The position numbers were made by a program, and so were the translations under genes. Positions 54,486 to 64,000 of a DNA stretch of 64,000 bases are shown here, piece by piece; within the stretch, counting starts at the first letter, position 1; each line of letters opens with the position of its first letter. Below the pieces are notes generated by a model. That model made no database searches. It was not told the origin of the DNA and was given only the letters and a program-made list of their open reading frames with translations. The stretch is from Diphasiastrum complanatum (taxonomy: Eukaryota; Streptophyta; Lycopodiopsida; Lycopodiales; Lycopodiaceae): positions 16,479,775 through 16,543,774 of the forward strand of contig CM055098.1 of NCBI GenBank assembly GCA_029204225.1, read 5' to 3'.

Positions 54486-55199
54486 GTAGGCCTCTTGTGT
54501 TCTTCCTTTTTTCCTCTTTTCGGCTTTTGGAGTTATGCCTAAGATTTAAATTTTGCAAACCTATCATTTGCAGTTCTAATAACTAAAAATGAGTTGTTTT
54601 TTGGAGCATAAATTTTTTAAATAGCAGGTAGGTTTGGACAACATATTGACTCGTATCCGAGTCACATGTTGGTGACACCCCGAGCAGTGAGTGGACTTGT
54701 GCTGGATTCCTTATTTGCCACACTTTGGAGGTTGGATAATAACACTGGCAATTCCCACCCTAATGGACGAGCTCAAATATTTTCTCTATTTAGGATGCCT
54801 GCAAGCAGCTCCCACCTTTAAGCAACTTATATTGCCTTCAGGCTCTTGTTTTTGCCCTCGCTCACAGCTTGCAACAAACTCTGCTTGCTAGATTTGCTCG
54901 ATCACCTGCTTGCGTTTGCATAAAGCTGTGATTTCTTGATGGGCTTCCTTTTTGCAGCTACTGAGATCTGTTGGTCACAATCTTCAGCCCCATGCAGTTG
55001 TATCTGCTGTTTGTTCTGAGCTGTAAGAATTTTGTTAGAGCAGCTTCACCTCTCACTAGTTTTTTCTAGCTGCTTGGATTTAGTTTCAGTGCTCACAAGT
55101 TTCACAAGTTTCTTTGAATCAATCGTGCTTTGATGCTGCTAGTGGTGGAGCATATGCAGACCTGTTCAGAAGTTCATCTTATTTGTGTGAGACACTTTT
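54486..55199. other. Probable first intron of SBH
   Basis: T-rich DNA starting at the GT donor; no coding motif seen. Confidence 0.4.
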
Positions 55200-56098
55200 A
55201 AATGGACATTGCATTTTTCAAACTTTTGTTCAGCTCCTGAGATACTAGCTCAGGACCTATACACCATTTCTCTGTTGCATATCAGGCTGTGAGGGTGACA
55301 ATGGTGTCAAAAAGCCTGCACTTAGAGTGCCATGAATGAACTTCTGATAAGTGTAAGATGAAACCACCGTCAAAGATGAGTCCCTTTTGCTCCATGAAAG
55401 CCCTTTATGTGTCGAAGATCACAAGCTTGGTCTTTGCAATGTTCACCCCCAACCCCATCTTGTAGAAAAAGCATGAAGATTTTCCAATTGTCTTTGTAAA
55501 ACTTCTCTAGTAGGAGAGCCTAGAACCACATCGTCTGCATAAAGAAGAGGCATGATCAATATATCGCCCAGTTGCAACTTGTACCACCATATTGCTTGAT
55601 AACCCTATTTAGCTTGCCAATATATAGTCCAAAACGTGTAGGTGAAAGTGACCAACCTTGCTTCACCCCAATGGTGCTCCAAATCTGAGAAATACCACTC
55701 TCATTTCAGAAACAGCCCAGAACTCTCTCATATACTGCCATCACAACCAAGATAGTGGAGGAATCAAGATCTTGTGATGGCAAGGAGCGTGCGACAGAAT
55801 CAAAGGCTTTTCTGAAGTCCACAAAACAATAGTAAACCTGCTCCCTCCTATGCCTAGCCTCTCCTGCTTCCCATCAAGATAGCGTCTCCTCTTTGTGTTG
55901 GTTGATCTTGGATTCCAATTCTTGGAGTTGTGTATTGGTAGGTATGGGATCTGCTTGCATCTTCTTCATGCTGTCCAATTCTGCCTCAAGGATGGTAATC
56001 CCGTTTTTGTCTTCTCATCTAGCAACGTCGTCACCACGTCGTTGAGTAGCATGATTTCTTGTTTTGTTGCCCTAATCATAGATGCATTGCGTTCAAGG
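55200..56098 (-). mobile_element. LINE with internal deletion (ORF1 coiled coil joined to reverse transcriptase), antisense
   Basis: On the minus strand the order is MIRATKQEIMLLNDVV, then ELDSMKKMQADPIPTNTQ and LQELESKINQHKEETLS. These match the ORF1 coiled coil of the LINE at 13.7 kb (LKELEDKIEQHKEETMCW). About 20 codons later the sequence is reverse transcriptase: VYYCFVDFRKAFDSV, VYERVLGCF, IGVKQGWSLSPTRFGLYI and PLLYADDVVLGSPTREVL. The rest of ORF1, the endonuclease and the first part of reverse transcriptase are deleted. The catalytic YADD is intact. It lies antisense inside the probable SBH intron. Confidence 0.75.
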
Positions 56099-56420
56099 AG
56101 TGTTCTGGAACACAAGTTCCGGAATGGTTCCGGGAGTGTAACCTGCGGTCACAATGTGAAGTGGACGAACTGCAGCTTATGAAGAGGACTGACCGAAGGA
56201 ACACCGCAAGTCAATGATTGCGATCAACATGCGGTTGCAACCACACTGCAATATCATGCTCCTGTAGTCACATACGAAGGAGATTGCGGTTGTCTATGTC
56301 CTCAGTCTACGTCTTCACGCTCCGTCAATAATCGATCTACGGATCTACTCTAGAACTGTTAGTGATCTTTTTTAATCTATTAGGGTTTCAACGTTCCGGA
56401 ACGCTCGTTCTAGAACTCTG
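56099..56420. mobile_element. MITE-like element with TTCnnGAA-rich inverted ends
   Basis: The left end has TTCTGGAA (56103), 6 bases, TTCCGGAA (56117), then TTCCGG. The right end, read inward, has TTCTAGAA (56408-56415), 6 bases, TTCCGGAA (56394-56401). About 30 bp at each end are inverted copies of each other, giving a 320-bp non-coding unit. It lies at the ORF1 start of the antisense LINE. No clear target duplication. Confidence 0.55.
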
Positions 56421-56703
56421 TGCCTTTGGAACAACGTTTTGATGCAACTTAGGGCCTAATATTGGTGCCGAGTAATTCAAGAAATTGCCAGGCGGGTTTA
56501 CTACATAATTTTTAGAGAGTTGTAAGGATCGACAACAAGAAGGGGGTTGGAGGGATGAGGTGTATTGGGGAGGTTGTAAGTGGAAGAGGAAGAGGGGGAG
56601 GGATGGGTATTGTATTGGGGGGGTTTTTGTTTCGGAGGCATTCATACGAACACATAATTAGGGGACAAGCATACTATAATTTCTTGGTAGAAGTCTTTCT
56701 CAT
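56421..56703. other. Short spacer, nothing assigned
   Basis: G-rich on the + strand (AGAGGGGGAGGG, GGGGGGG). The minus-strand open frame is low complexity. Confidence 0.35.
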
Positions 56704-59290
56704 ATGCCGGAGTCAATGAAGAAAAAGTATGTAACACACAGTTTGTCGTTCTTGCATAACAGCTCACTCATAGAATTAAATGGAAATGTTGATATTTCTT
56801 CTCCGTATATGCTTTCTGCTCTAGAAATTGTTAAATGTATGGATATTGCGAATTGTAACTCTTATTTATGTTGGTTGAAAGATTTCACTTATCATGAAGA
56901 ATGTAGTTTGCAATTTTACAATTTCCAAATGGTAATAATGTCTAATAACCTAAAGCAAGAAAATTCACTCGAAGGTGAAACCTTTAGGAAACTTAGGCAA
57001 GAAGTTAACGATGTGTTTCCTGGCAGCTTAAACCATGGGGGTGTTGACCTCTAGGGGTGTTGACCATGGCATTAAACCTATTCGTGGTAGTTCTCCTGTA
57101 TCATTGTATCCTTATAGGATGAGTGCTACTGAAGAGGATGAAGTTTATAGGCAATTGCAAAATTACCTTAAGATGGGCTATGTAAGGCCTTGCAAGTCCC
57201 CTTGGGGGGCACCAGTTATCTTAGTTGATAAAAAAGACGGAGGTACTCGTCTTTGTGTGGACTTTAAAAAATTAAATAAGTTAACGATTTACCGTTATCC
57301 TTTACCACGAATGGATGAACGGGTTGATGGATTACATGTTGCAAAGTACTTCACCAAAAATGATTTGAGATCAGGGTATCATCAAATTCGTATAAAGACT
57401 GAGGATGATGAAAAAACCGGGTTTAGAAATAGGTATGGCCATTATGAGTTTCTGGTTTTACGTTTGGTTTGACAAATGCTCCAACGACTTTTCAGCAGAT
57501 GATGAACGATCTTCTTCGTCCATATCTGGGAAAGTTCGTCATAGTTTACTTAGATGATATTCTCATATGTAGTAAGACTTTGGAGGAGCATGAGGAGCAT
57601 CTCAGGATTGTCTTAAAGCTACTTAGACGAGAGAAGCTTTTCAAAGAATCCAAATGTGTTTTCTTCCAGAAGAGATTGCTTTATCTCGGTCACGTTATTT
57701 CGGACCATGGGTTGGAAATTGACCTAAATAACAAGTTCGTGAATGGCCAATTCCTAAAACCATCGGGGGGATTAAGTCCTTTTTGGGCTTTACGGGGTTT
57801 TTTCATAGATTTATCATGGGTTATGCATTGCCTTTGACAAATGTCCTCAAAGGGGCTAAAAGAACGAGCCGACACAGTAAATTCAGTCCTCCCGTTACTT
57901 GGACTGAAGTGATGAATTTGAGTTTTGAGAACCTCAAATACTGTGTAACTACAGCACCTATTTTACACATGGTGGATCCTAACAAGCCGTATGTACTTGA
58001 GACGGATGCCAGTGACTATGCTATAGGTGCAGTCCTATATCAGGATGGTAGACCGGTTGCTTTTGAAGCAAAAAGTTAGATCCTGCTCTAAGGCGGTATT
58101 CCGCCTACGATAAGGAGCTTTTTGCTATTATTCATGCCTTGAAAGTGTGGAAACATTATTTGTATGGCTCCCAGTTTACCATAGTTACTAACCATCAAGC
58201 GTTAAAGTATATTAACGATGCGGTTGACCTTAGGGGTCGTAAGGCCAAATGGTCGGAAATGCTCCAAGAATTTCATTATGACATTGAGTACCGGAAGGGT
58301 ACTTCTAATAGTGTCGCAAATGCCTTAAGCCGGATTGGAGAGGTTAATCAGTTAAGCTTTTCTGAGATCCAATCTGAGTTATATCTATCCTTAAAGAGAT
58401 TTGTGTAAGACCGATAGGTACTTCGGTCGTATTTGGCTAGACGTCCTGGCAGGTTCTTCTAGATCTAGTGATGAGCTTGGAATGCAGGATTCCAAGATTT
58501 CTCTTGAGGACAAGATATTAAAAGACTATTCCATTCGGAATGGACTACTTTTCCGGAATGGAAAAGTTTGTGTTCCAGAAATGATAATATAAGGGCCCAA
58601 ATCTTGCATGAATGTCATGACAGCCGTGTGCAGGGCACCCTGGCTCACAAAGAACACTTTACCTAATAAAAAGGAACTTTTATTGGCCAAACTTAAAAAG
58701 TCAAGTGGAGACATATGTTCGCAAATGTGGACAATGTCAGGTTAATAAAGCTGAAAGACTTAAGGCAGCTGGTTTACTAATGCCCTTGGAAATTCCCGAA
58801 AGAAAGTGGGAAAGTATTTCCATGGACTTTGTGGTTGCGCTACCTCGGATGGGGAAGCAAAATGATGCTATTTGGGTTATAGTTGACAGATTAACCAAAA
58901 TGGCGCAATTCATTCCAACCAAGCAAAATGTCAAAGCCTCTGAACTTGCTTAGCTTTTCGTTGAAAAGTTGTTTAGGTTGTTTGGTTTGCCAAATGACAT
59001 TTTTAGTGATCTAGATCCTAAGTTCACTGGCAAATTCTGGCAGGCGGTCTTTGAGAAATTAGAGACCACATCAAGTCTAGGGTCTTCAGATCATCCTGAA
59101 TCGGATCGTCAAATAGAGAGGACGATCCTCAAGGTGTTAAGGTTCATCCAGTTTTTCACAATAGTCGTTTAAAGGAACGACTTGGTGGAAAGAATGACTT
59201 AATCCTTCAGGAGGATCTAGTTCAGCTTGAGGACCTGACATCCTTTGTACCTTCTGAACCATAGGCCATTGTTGATGTACGTCAACGTGG
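56704..59290 (+). mobile_element. Ty3/Gypsy pol, frameshifted, chromovirus-like
   Basis: The order is that of Gypsy pol. Protease/reverse transcriptase linker (FRKLRQEVNDVFPG). Reverse transcriptase ([44 protein letters not shown], then after a frameshift at about 57470 [21 protein letters not shown] and YLGHVIS). RNase H (VLETDASDYAIGAVLYQDG, TNHQALKYI, then NSVANALSRI). Integrase (CGQCQVNKAERLKAAG, WESISMDFVVALPRM, VIVDRLTKMAQFIP, FGLPNDIFSDLDPKF, SSDHPESDRQIE). Then KVHPVFHNSRLKERL and LRNRQ, where a chromodomain would start but is lost. There are frameshifts near 57470, 57780 and 58080 and stops at 58951 and 59170. No LTR is recognised. Confidence 0.85.
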
Positions 59291-59612
59291 GCTCAGAAAC
59301 CGACAGATGCGCATGGCTTGGAGTCTCCCACCTTGGAGGTATACAAGGGGAGGAGGACTCATTTGCCATCCATTCTATCTACCTAGGAGAAGGTGGATGG
59401 AGAGCGGTGTGCACGGCCAGGATGAGTGCTAGCATGAGGAGGGAGATGGCTGAGAGCCTAGGCAGTGGTATGGGACCCTGTCTAGGATGGAGGTTGGATC
59501 TTGCTTGTTACCGGTCACAGGCTAGGGCACGAAGGGTGGACCCGAATTAGGTCCTATGGCGGGGTGGAATGTGAATCGTTCAGTCTCTTGTGGTTAACCG
59601 GCACCTTGAGGT
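59291..59612. other. Spacer between Gypsy and Copia remnants
   Basis: Higher in G+C than its surroundings, no motif recognised; possibly part of a degraded LTR. Confidence 0.35.
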
Positions 59613-60125
59613 ATGAAAGGGTATAACAGTGAGGATCTTCCCCCTTTGTCTCCACAACTTCTTATTGATCAACCTTCTACCTCATCTTCACCTCCTGAAG
59701 CAATTAAGAAGCTACCTGAGCGATTACAAGATGGTGCTATTCTCGATGAAGGAGAATCTAGCTTAGTGAATGAATGTAAATTGTTGAAAGAGAAATATTT
59801 CTCAACCTAATCTGGATTTTGCTTTAATGGCTAAAATTTCAAATGTAGATAAACCACATACATATGAGGAAGTTGCTTATAAGCAAGTTTGGGTTGATGC
59901 TATGAATGAGGAGTTTTCATCTATAATGAAGAATCAAACATGGGAGCTTGTTCCTCCAAGTAAAACCATCAAACCCATTGATACTAAATGTTTTTATAAA
60001 ATCAATCGTCATATCGATGGTTAAATTAACAAGTACAAGGCAAGGCTTGTGACAAAACGCAAAATGAGGTTCAAACATCTAATGGGAACTGAATAGAACA
60101 AATTTGTCATTAAGGGAGAGTAATA
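59613..60125 (+). mobile_element. Ty1/Copia fragment, start of reverse transcriptase
   Basis: After a Ser/Pro-rich linker (LLIDQPSTSSSPPEAIKKL), the frame at 59827 gives YEEVAYKQVWVDAMNEEF, IMKNQTWELVPPSKTIKPID and KYKARLVTK, the standard opening of Copia reverse transcriptase. It ends at about 60080 and is followed by a purine tract (AAGGGAGAG). Confidence 0.7.
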
Positions 60126-60513
60126 GAATTTAGTACTATTCGACATGCTGTATGGAAAAGTGCGAGGCTAAATTCTTATCAAGAAATAGCTATAACTATT
60201 TGCTCAATCAGTATAATTAGTAACAATTAATGTCATTTACTAAAAAATAATGTTTCATCAATGTATAATGTAGTGATAATGAAAGATGAATCCACTAAGT
60301 TGTAATAGACATCACAATCAGTTGAACTTGGTATAAAGCATTGCTGAATAAAGAATTCGTTGATTTGATGAAACCAAACACGGGATAGTCGTCTTGCCCA
60401 TAAAGAGCTTTTCGAAGCTTGCATACCTGATGGGTGTTTCCCACCAGCGCATAGCCTTCGGGTTGAGACATATAAATGTCTTCTTCGATCACACCATGTA
60501 AAAATGCTGTTTG

Positions 60514-61310
60514 TGTTTGATTTCATTCTTGAAATTTGTAATGTGGAACCATTTTATGTATAGTTTGCAGTTTTACTTGCATTGTCAAGACAATGTTGAA
60601 GGTATCGAGACCGTCTACAGAAATACACGCATTGTCGAAACAGTTTCGAGGGATTATCGAACAACATTTGAATCGACCAAAAGTTGGTGGATTGTGGAGG
60701 GTTCCAAACTTGACTAAAACAAGATTGAATAGTGGAGTCTTATCTGCTATATTTTGGGTCCAATCCCGTAGCCCCACGTGGCACCTGCCACGTGGATAAC
60801 GATGCATTCCGTTAGGGCTGTGCCATAAAAAACTATAAATAGATCAATAGATCAGTTTAGTTTTAAGTTGTTTTTCACAGAAGTCATTCTTTTTCTCCTC
60901 CTCTATGTTTCGCCATAGGCATAGACTGATCCTTAATAGGCTATCACGCTTACAGCACGTGTAAGAGCGAAATTTATAGCAGAATAAGATGCGCTATTAT
61001 TATAGTGCAATCAAAGTAGACAACAAATTCATCATTCAACAATACAAACTACTTCCGACATAGTTTTTTGTTTGTTCTACAGTTTTCTGTTATTCACACT
61101 TATTATGATCTGAGTCTTTGATTCTGATACTAGCAAAATCCGATCCAGTTTGTCATTCATTTTCCGCACTTGTGAATGATAGCATAGCTATATTTATGAT
61201 ATTAGTGAATCAATTTTGTTATCACATTAACTATTGCTGCTACTATTGACTATCCCAGTCGACAATCACTGTCGAATAGTTATTCGACTAATACAACTTA
61301 TTTTCCAACA
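60514..61310 (+). repeat. Solo LTR inside the Copia reverse transcriptase
   Basis: A 797-bp unit starting TGTTTGATTTC and ending TTTTCCAACA, flanked by GTTTG (60509-60513) and ATTTG (61311-61315), a target duplication with one change. It cuts the antisense Copia codons exactly between QMDVQ and TAFLHG. TATAAATAG at 60834 suggests + orientation. Confidence 0.75.
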
Positions 61311-61390
61311 ATTTGTACATCCATCTGTTGAATTTCCAGATCTGCCACTGCGGCAAATGAAAGTAGAAGTTGTTAGAAATCCATAAATCA

Positions 61391-61640
61391 TAATATGGAT
61401 GGACAGACTAGGATTCGAACCCAGGACCTCCCTCATACCGGATGGGATGCTCTACCACTGAGCTATCCGCCCTGTTTGATAGTTCTCTCTAGAGTGTGGA
61501 TTGATATTCCAACACCCCCCCTCAAGCCACACTTGGTTGGGGTCCTAGCTGTCACTTGCCCCACAACTTGGGCCACCTAACCATGGCTTTGACACCATGA
61601 CCTGTTAGGTCTAACTTGGCTCTGATATGTGAAAGCAATA
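61391..61640 (-). mobile_element. TRIM-like insert: primer site, short interior, LTR start with tRNA-like sequence
   Basis: On the minus strand: ATATCAGAGCC (partial tRNA-iMet primer site), about 110 bp of interior, a purine tract (GAGGGGGGG), then TGTTGGAATATC, an LTR start. About 45 bp into this LTR is a tRNA-like sequence. ATATG flanks both ends (61391-61395 and about 61628-61632). The layout fits a TRIM element that has lost its 5' LTR. Confidence 0.5.
61401..61472 (-). tRNA. tRNA-like sequence (degenerate, not a working tRNA)
   Basis: The 72-nt minus-strand sequence starts GGGCGGATAGCTCAGTGG and ends GGTTCGAATCCTAGTCTGTCC. The acceptor stem (7 bp with two G-U pairs), the D arm (GCTC/GAGC) and the T arm (CTGGG/CCTAG with TTCGAAT) all pair. 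The anticodon arm has only four clear pairs (TCCC/GGGA) around an 11-nt loop, so no anticodon can be assigned. The polymerase III A box (TAGCTCAGTGGTAGAGC) and B box (GGTTCGAATCC) are both intact. Confidence 0.55.
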
Positions 61641-62554
61641 CAACCGAAAGTTTGAAGATGCCTTATCAACGGTTTTGAACCTATCCACATCTCTTCGGGT
61701 GTTTTGTCGACTAAGGCTTTGGTTGTAAGTCGATTATGAAGATATGCAACTGTCGAGATGGCTTTAGCCTAGAAAGTCTTTAACAAACTTGCATGTAACA
61801 TCATGCTTTGTGTACATTCGACAAGTGTACGATTTTTTAGTTCAACCACTCCATTCGACTGTGGAGAATAGCTGGTGGTATACTGCCTAAGAATGTTGTG
61901 GGCTTTGCAGTAGTCCTTGAATTCAGTCAAAATAAATTCACCGACAACATCAGTCCGAATTGCCTTGATCTTCATGGAAGTCTGATTCTCAGCTTCCTGT
62001 TTGGATTGCTGAAAATACTTGAAGGTTTTGACTTTTTTTTTTTTTCTTTCAATCAAATCCTACCTCATGGCCCAAATCAACTATTCTACTTATAGAGAGT
62101 AGATTTTTTGTAAAATTTGGAATAAGAATAGTACCATCCCGAATTGCAATTTGACAGTGCTTGCACCATCAATACTATGAGTATTGCTATCACCCAATGA
62201 GACATACCTCTAAGTTGTAGCTTGCCTGTACTCATGAAACCAATTTCATTGGCTTGTCATGTGTTGAGTACCTAAATCCAAATACCAAGAATCGACATCT
62301 TGTTTGTCTTCATTTGCCATGAATGCTACTTCATTGGCTTCCTTTTCGAAGTCCTTCGAACATTTTGCTGTATTAGCATACTGCTACTGCTGCTGCTGCT
62401 TTTTTGATTTGAGGATTCGACAATCCTCCAGCAAATGTCCAGGCCGATTGCAATATCTGCAAAAGTGCTTTGATTTTGATGAAGGTGAGTTCGAATTTGT
62501 GCCTTGTTCTGAATTTGAATTATTTATTCGACTCTTCAAAGCGTATCAGGTTAC

Positions 62555-63106
62555 TGCGTTTATAGAAAGAGTTGTCGTAAATGTAGTAAACATATGCCTG
62601 TTATTGAAGTTCCGATACATACAGCAATTAATAATGTTATCATCACTTGGCTAGTTTTAGGGGATACTCCTCAAAGTCTATCAGCTTCTTGCCTCTTGCT
62701 ATTTAAGATCTTTAAAGAGTCTTGTTAGAAAATCTTCTTACTATAGTCAGTCACTCGATTCTCTGTAGGCCTTTTTCAGATTATTGAGATGGTAGCTGGT
62801 GATTTATAGCTTCTACATATAATGAGCAGTATTGGAAAGGCATCAAGAATTGTGAGTTGATAACCTATTTTGAAAAAACTCATGAAAGCAATGTTATGCT
62901 ACATAATCTTGTCAAATAAAATTAGACTTGTTATTTAGCTTTCAAGCCATCATGCAATGCAACTCAGGGCCACCATTTATTTCTGTTGTCACATTCTCAA
63001 GGCATGTCTTTCTAACTTTCATTATTAGTTTTGACATTGATAACAGTTGAGAGCATGATAGCGTATGCATCCTTAGGCTCTCTAAGTAGCTGTTATGATT
63101 GAGTCT
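62555..63106. repeat. Diverged direct duplication, copy 1
   Basis: Starts near TTTATAGAAAGAGTTGTCG and ends near CCTTAGGCTCTCTAAGTAGC; matches 63228-63727 throughout, with indels and a roughly 100-bp segment absent from copy 2. Confidence 0.75.
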
Positions 63107-63227
63107 TTTTTTTTTGGGGGGGGGGGGGGTAACTATGGACTTAACCCCCTTTGTTCTGAAACCATCTTAATTGAAAGTCACTAGGGATGCTGTCGACCAC
63201 CAAGTAGATGTCACTGCCCTTCCACTT
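63107..63227. other. Spacer with G12 homopolymer
   Basis: T8 followed by about 13 G at 63108-63129; otherwise unremarkable. Confidence 0.5.
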
Positions 63228-63727
63228 TATAGAAAGAGTTGTTGAATTTAGTAAACACATGCCTGTTACTTAAGTTTCTAAGTATACAGCATCAATCTCT
63301 GTTATCATCGTTTGGCTGGTTCTAGTGGATACTCTGTCAGTTGATTCTCTGTAGCCGTTCTTCAGATTTCTGAGATGGCAGTAGGTTGTTTATAGCCTCT
63401 ACATATACTGAGAAGTATTAAAAAGGCATCAAGCATTGTAATTTGATAAATCATAACCTATCATGGAAAAACTCATGTAATCAACATTGTGCTACTAGGT
63501 TGCGGGCTTCTAATAATTGTACCAAATAAACTTAGAATCATTATTGAGTTTTCAGGCTGTCACATAATGTAATTCAGGGCCAACATTAATTTCTAGTTTG
63601 TTCGGCACAGGTCTTTCTAGCTTCAAAGCACTGTAGGCTGATTCTTCAGCAAGTTCTTGACCTTGATAACATTGAGAGCATGTTAGCAGAGGCCTCCTTA
63701 GGCTCTCTAAGTAGCTGTTACAGTCGA
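63228..63727. repeat. Diverged direct duplication, copy 2 (with exon-like segment)
   Basis: Partner of 62555-63106. Within it, GGCACAG|GTCTTTCTAGC at 63604-63620 opens a + frame VFLASKHCRLILQQVLDLDN, then IESMLAEASLGSLSSC, that continues to about 63770. The copy 1 counterpart has stops. It could be an exon of an unknown gene. The minus-strand open frame 63552-63749 looks less protein-like. Confidence 0.5.
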
Positions 63728-64000
63728 ATTTTTGTCCTAGAGTACCCAAAATTAGCGAGTGTATCGCTACTTGTTATCTAAGCAGGAATTTAGAAAGAAA
63801 ATGCTGTGTGCCTTTCTATATCAACTATGATTTCAAGTTGTAGCTTTATGTTAAGCCTGATGGAATTAACCAATATACTGCTGAATCAATACATTTTCTT
63901 TCATTACTAGTTGGCCCTCTATTTATTGGCCCTTGATTAAGAGGTAGGCAAGAGTGCTATGAGTTCTAGGAAGTCAGTACAGCCACAAAGAGCTGCAGTA
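63728..64000. other. Unassigned end of window
   Basis: No gene or repeat recognised. Confidence 0.35.

Larger units (their letters stand above)
60233..62560 (-). mobile_element. Ty1/Copia element, antisense, interrupted twice
   Basis: Reading the minus strand from high to low coordinates: a gag zinc knuckle (CRYCNRPGHLLEDCRILKSK, about 62400-62460) with a Gln-coding CTG run; a protease relic (VDSWYLDLGTQHMTS, about 62250-62300); integrase (AIRTDVVGEF, TSYSPQSNGVVELKNRTLVE, STVAYLHNRL and KPLIRHLQTFGCIAF) to about 61640. A TRIM-like insert follows, then reverse transcriptase LLLSFAAVADLEIQQMDVQ, a solo LTR, and the continuation TAFLHGVIEEDIYMSQPEGY with VCKLRKALYG down to 60233. Stops and frame changes are present. 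Confidence 0.8.

Noticed and set aside
56388-56645. Minus-strand Pro/Ser/Leu-rich frame
   Set aside because: It is low complexity from a G-rich stretch and has no supporting motif.
61401-61472. A functional nuclear tRNA gene
   Set aside because: The anticodon arm has only four pairs and an 11-nt loop, and the sequence lies within an inserted element.

Overview
This is nuclear DNA from a land plant with a repeat-laden genome. The evidence is GT-AG introns (some nearly 10 kb long), plant-type genes (an SMC-hinge protein of the GMI1/DMS3 family and a sphingoid-base C4-hydroxylase first exon), tRNA-iMet primer sites in LTR elements, long (TC)n arrays, and layered Copia, Gypsy and LINE remnants. 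I cannot name the species. Long introns and abundant L1-like LINEs would fit a fern, a gymnosperm or an early-diverging angiosperm.

Region by region. (1) 0.5-24.2 kb: the 3' half of a GMI1-like gene on the + strand, rebuilt from nine exons whose reading phases all agree. Its introns hold a LINE 3' end (2.9-4.2 kb), a 6.4-kb non-coding LTR element with a MITE inside (4.3-10.7 kb), a CstF-77 gene fragment and a LINE (12.9-15.5 kb), a 2.3-kb LTR element (15.5-17.8 kb) and an antisense Gypsy remnant (21.6-23.2 kb). Two of its splice donors abut (TC)n arrays. (2) 24-35 kb: intergenic DNA with a Copia fragment, a degenerate minisatellite, unidentified broken coding regions and a 120-bp (TC)60 array. 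(3) 35.05-49.04 kb: a Copia retrotransposon with a perfect 5-bp target-site duplication. Its 5' LTR is split by a 9.7-kb DNA transposon (35,943-45,634) with imperfect 29-bp terminal inverted repeats. (4) 49-53 kb: more Copia debris and quasi-palindromic repeats. (5) 53.6-54.5 kb: the 5' end and first exon of a sphinganine C4-monooxygenase gene on the + strand, whose remaining exons are not seen. (6) 55-62.6 kb: an antisense LINE, a MITE with TTCnnGAA-rich ends, a frameshifted Gypsy pol, and an antisense Copia carrying a solo LTR and a TRIM-like insert with a tRNA-like sequence. (7) 62.6-64 kb: a diverged direct duplication.

The most striking object is the 9.7-kb DNA transposon. It has four gene modules of alternating strand: (A) a + strand transposase with a Gly-Asp motif, a CxxC pair and a late Gly-Met-Glu-Lys motif like the final acidic residue of Transib/RAG1/CMC enzymes; (B) a - strand acidic protein; (C) a + strand protein that starts with the histone H3 N-terminus, continues through a recognisable H3 fold, and is joined by a Pro/Arg/Lys-rich linker to a Ulp1 (C48)-like domain; (D) a - strand unknown protein. 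B and C diverge from a roughly 370-bp array of CACGTG/ACGT motifs with a TATA box on either side. In C, the H3 tail keeps the K4 context but lacks K9 and every later tail lysine. The gene carries two premature stops, and the Ulp1 Cys and Asp positions appear substituted, so this copy is probably defective.
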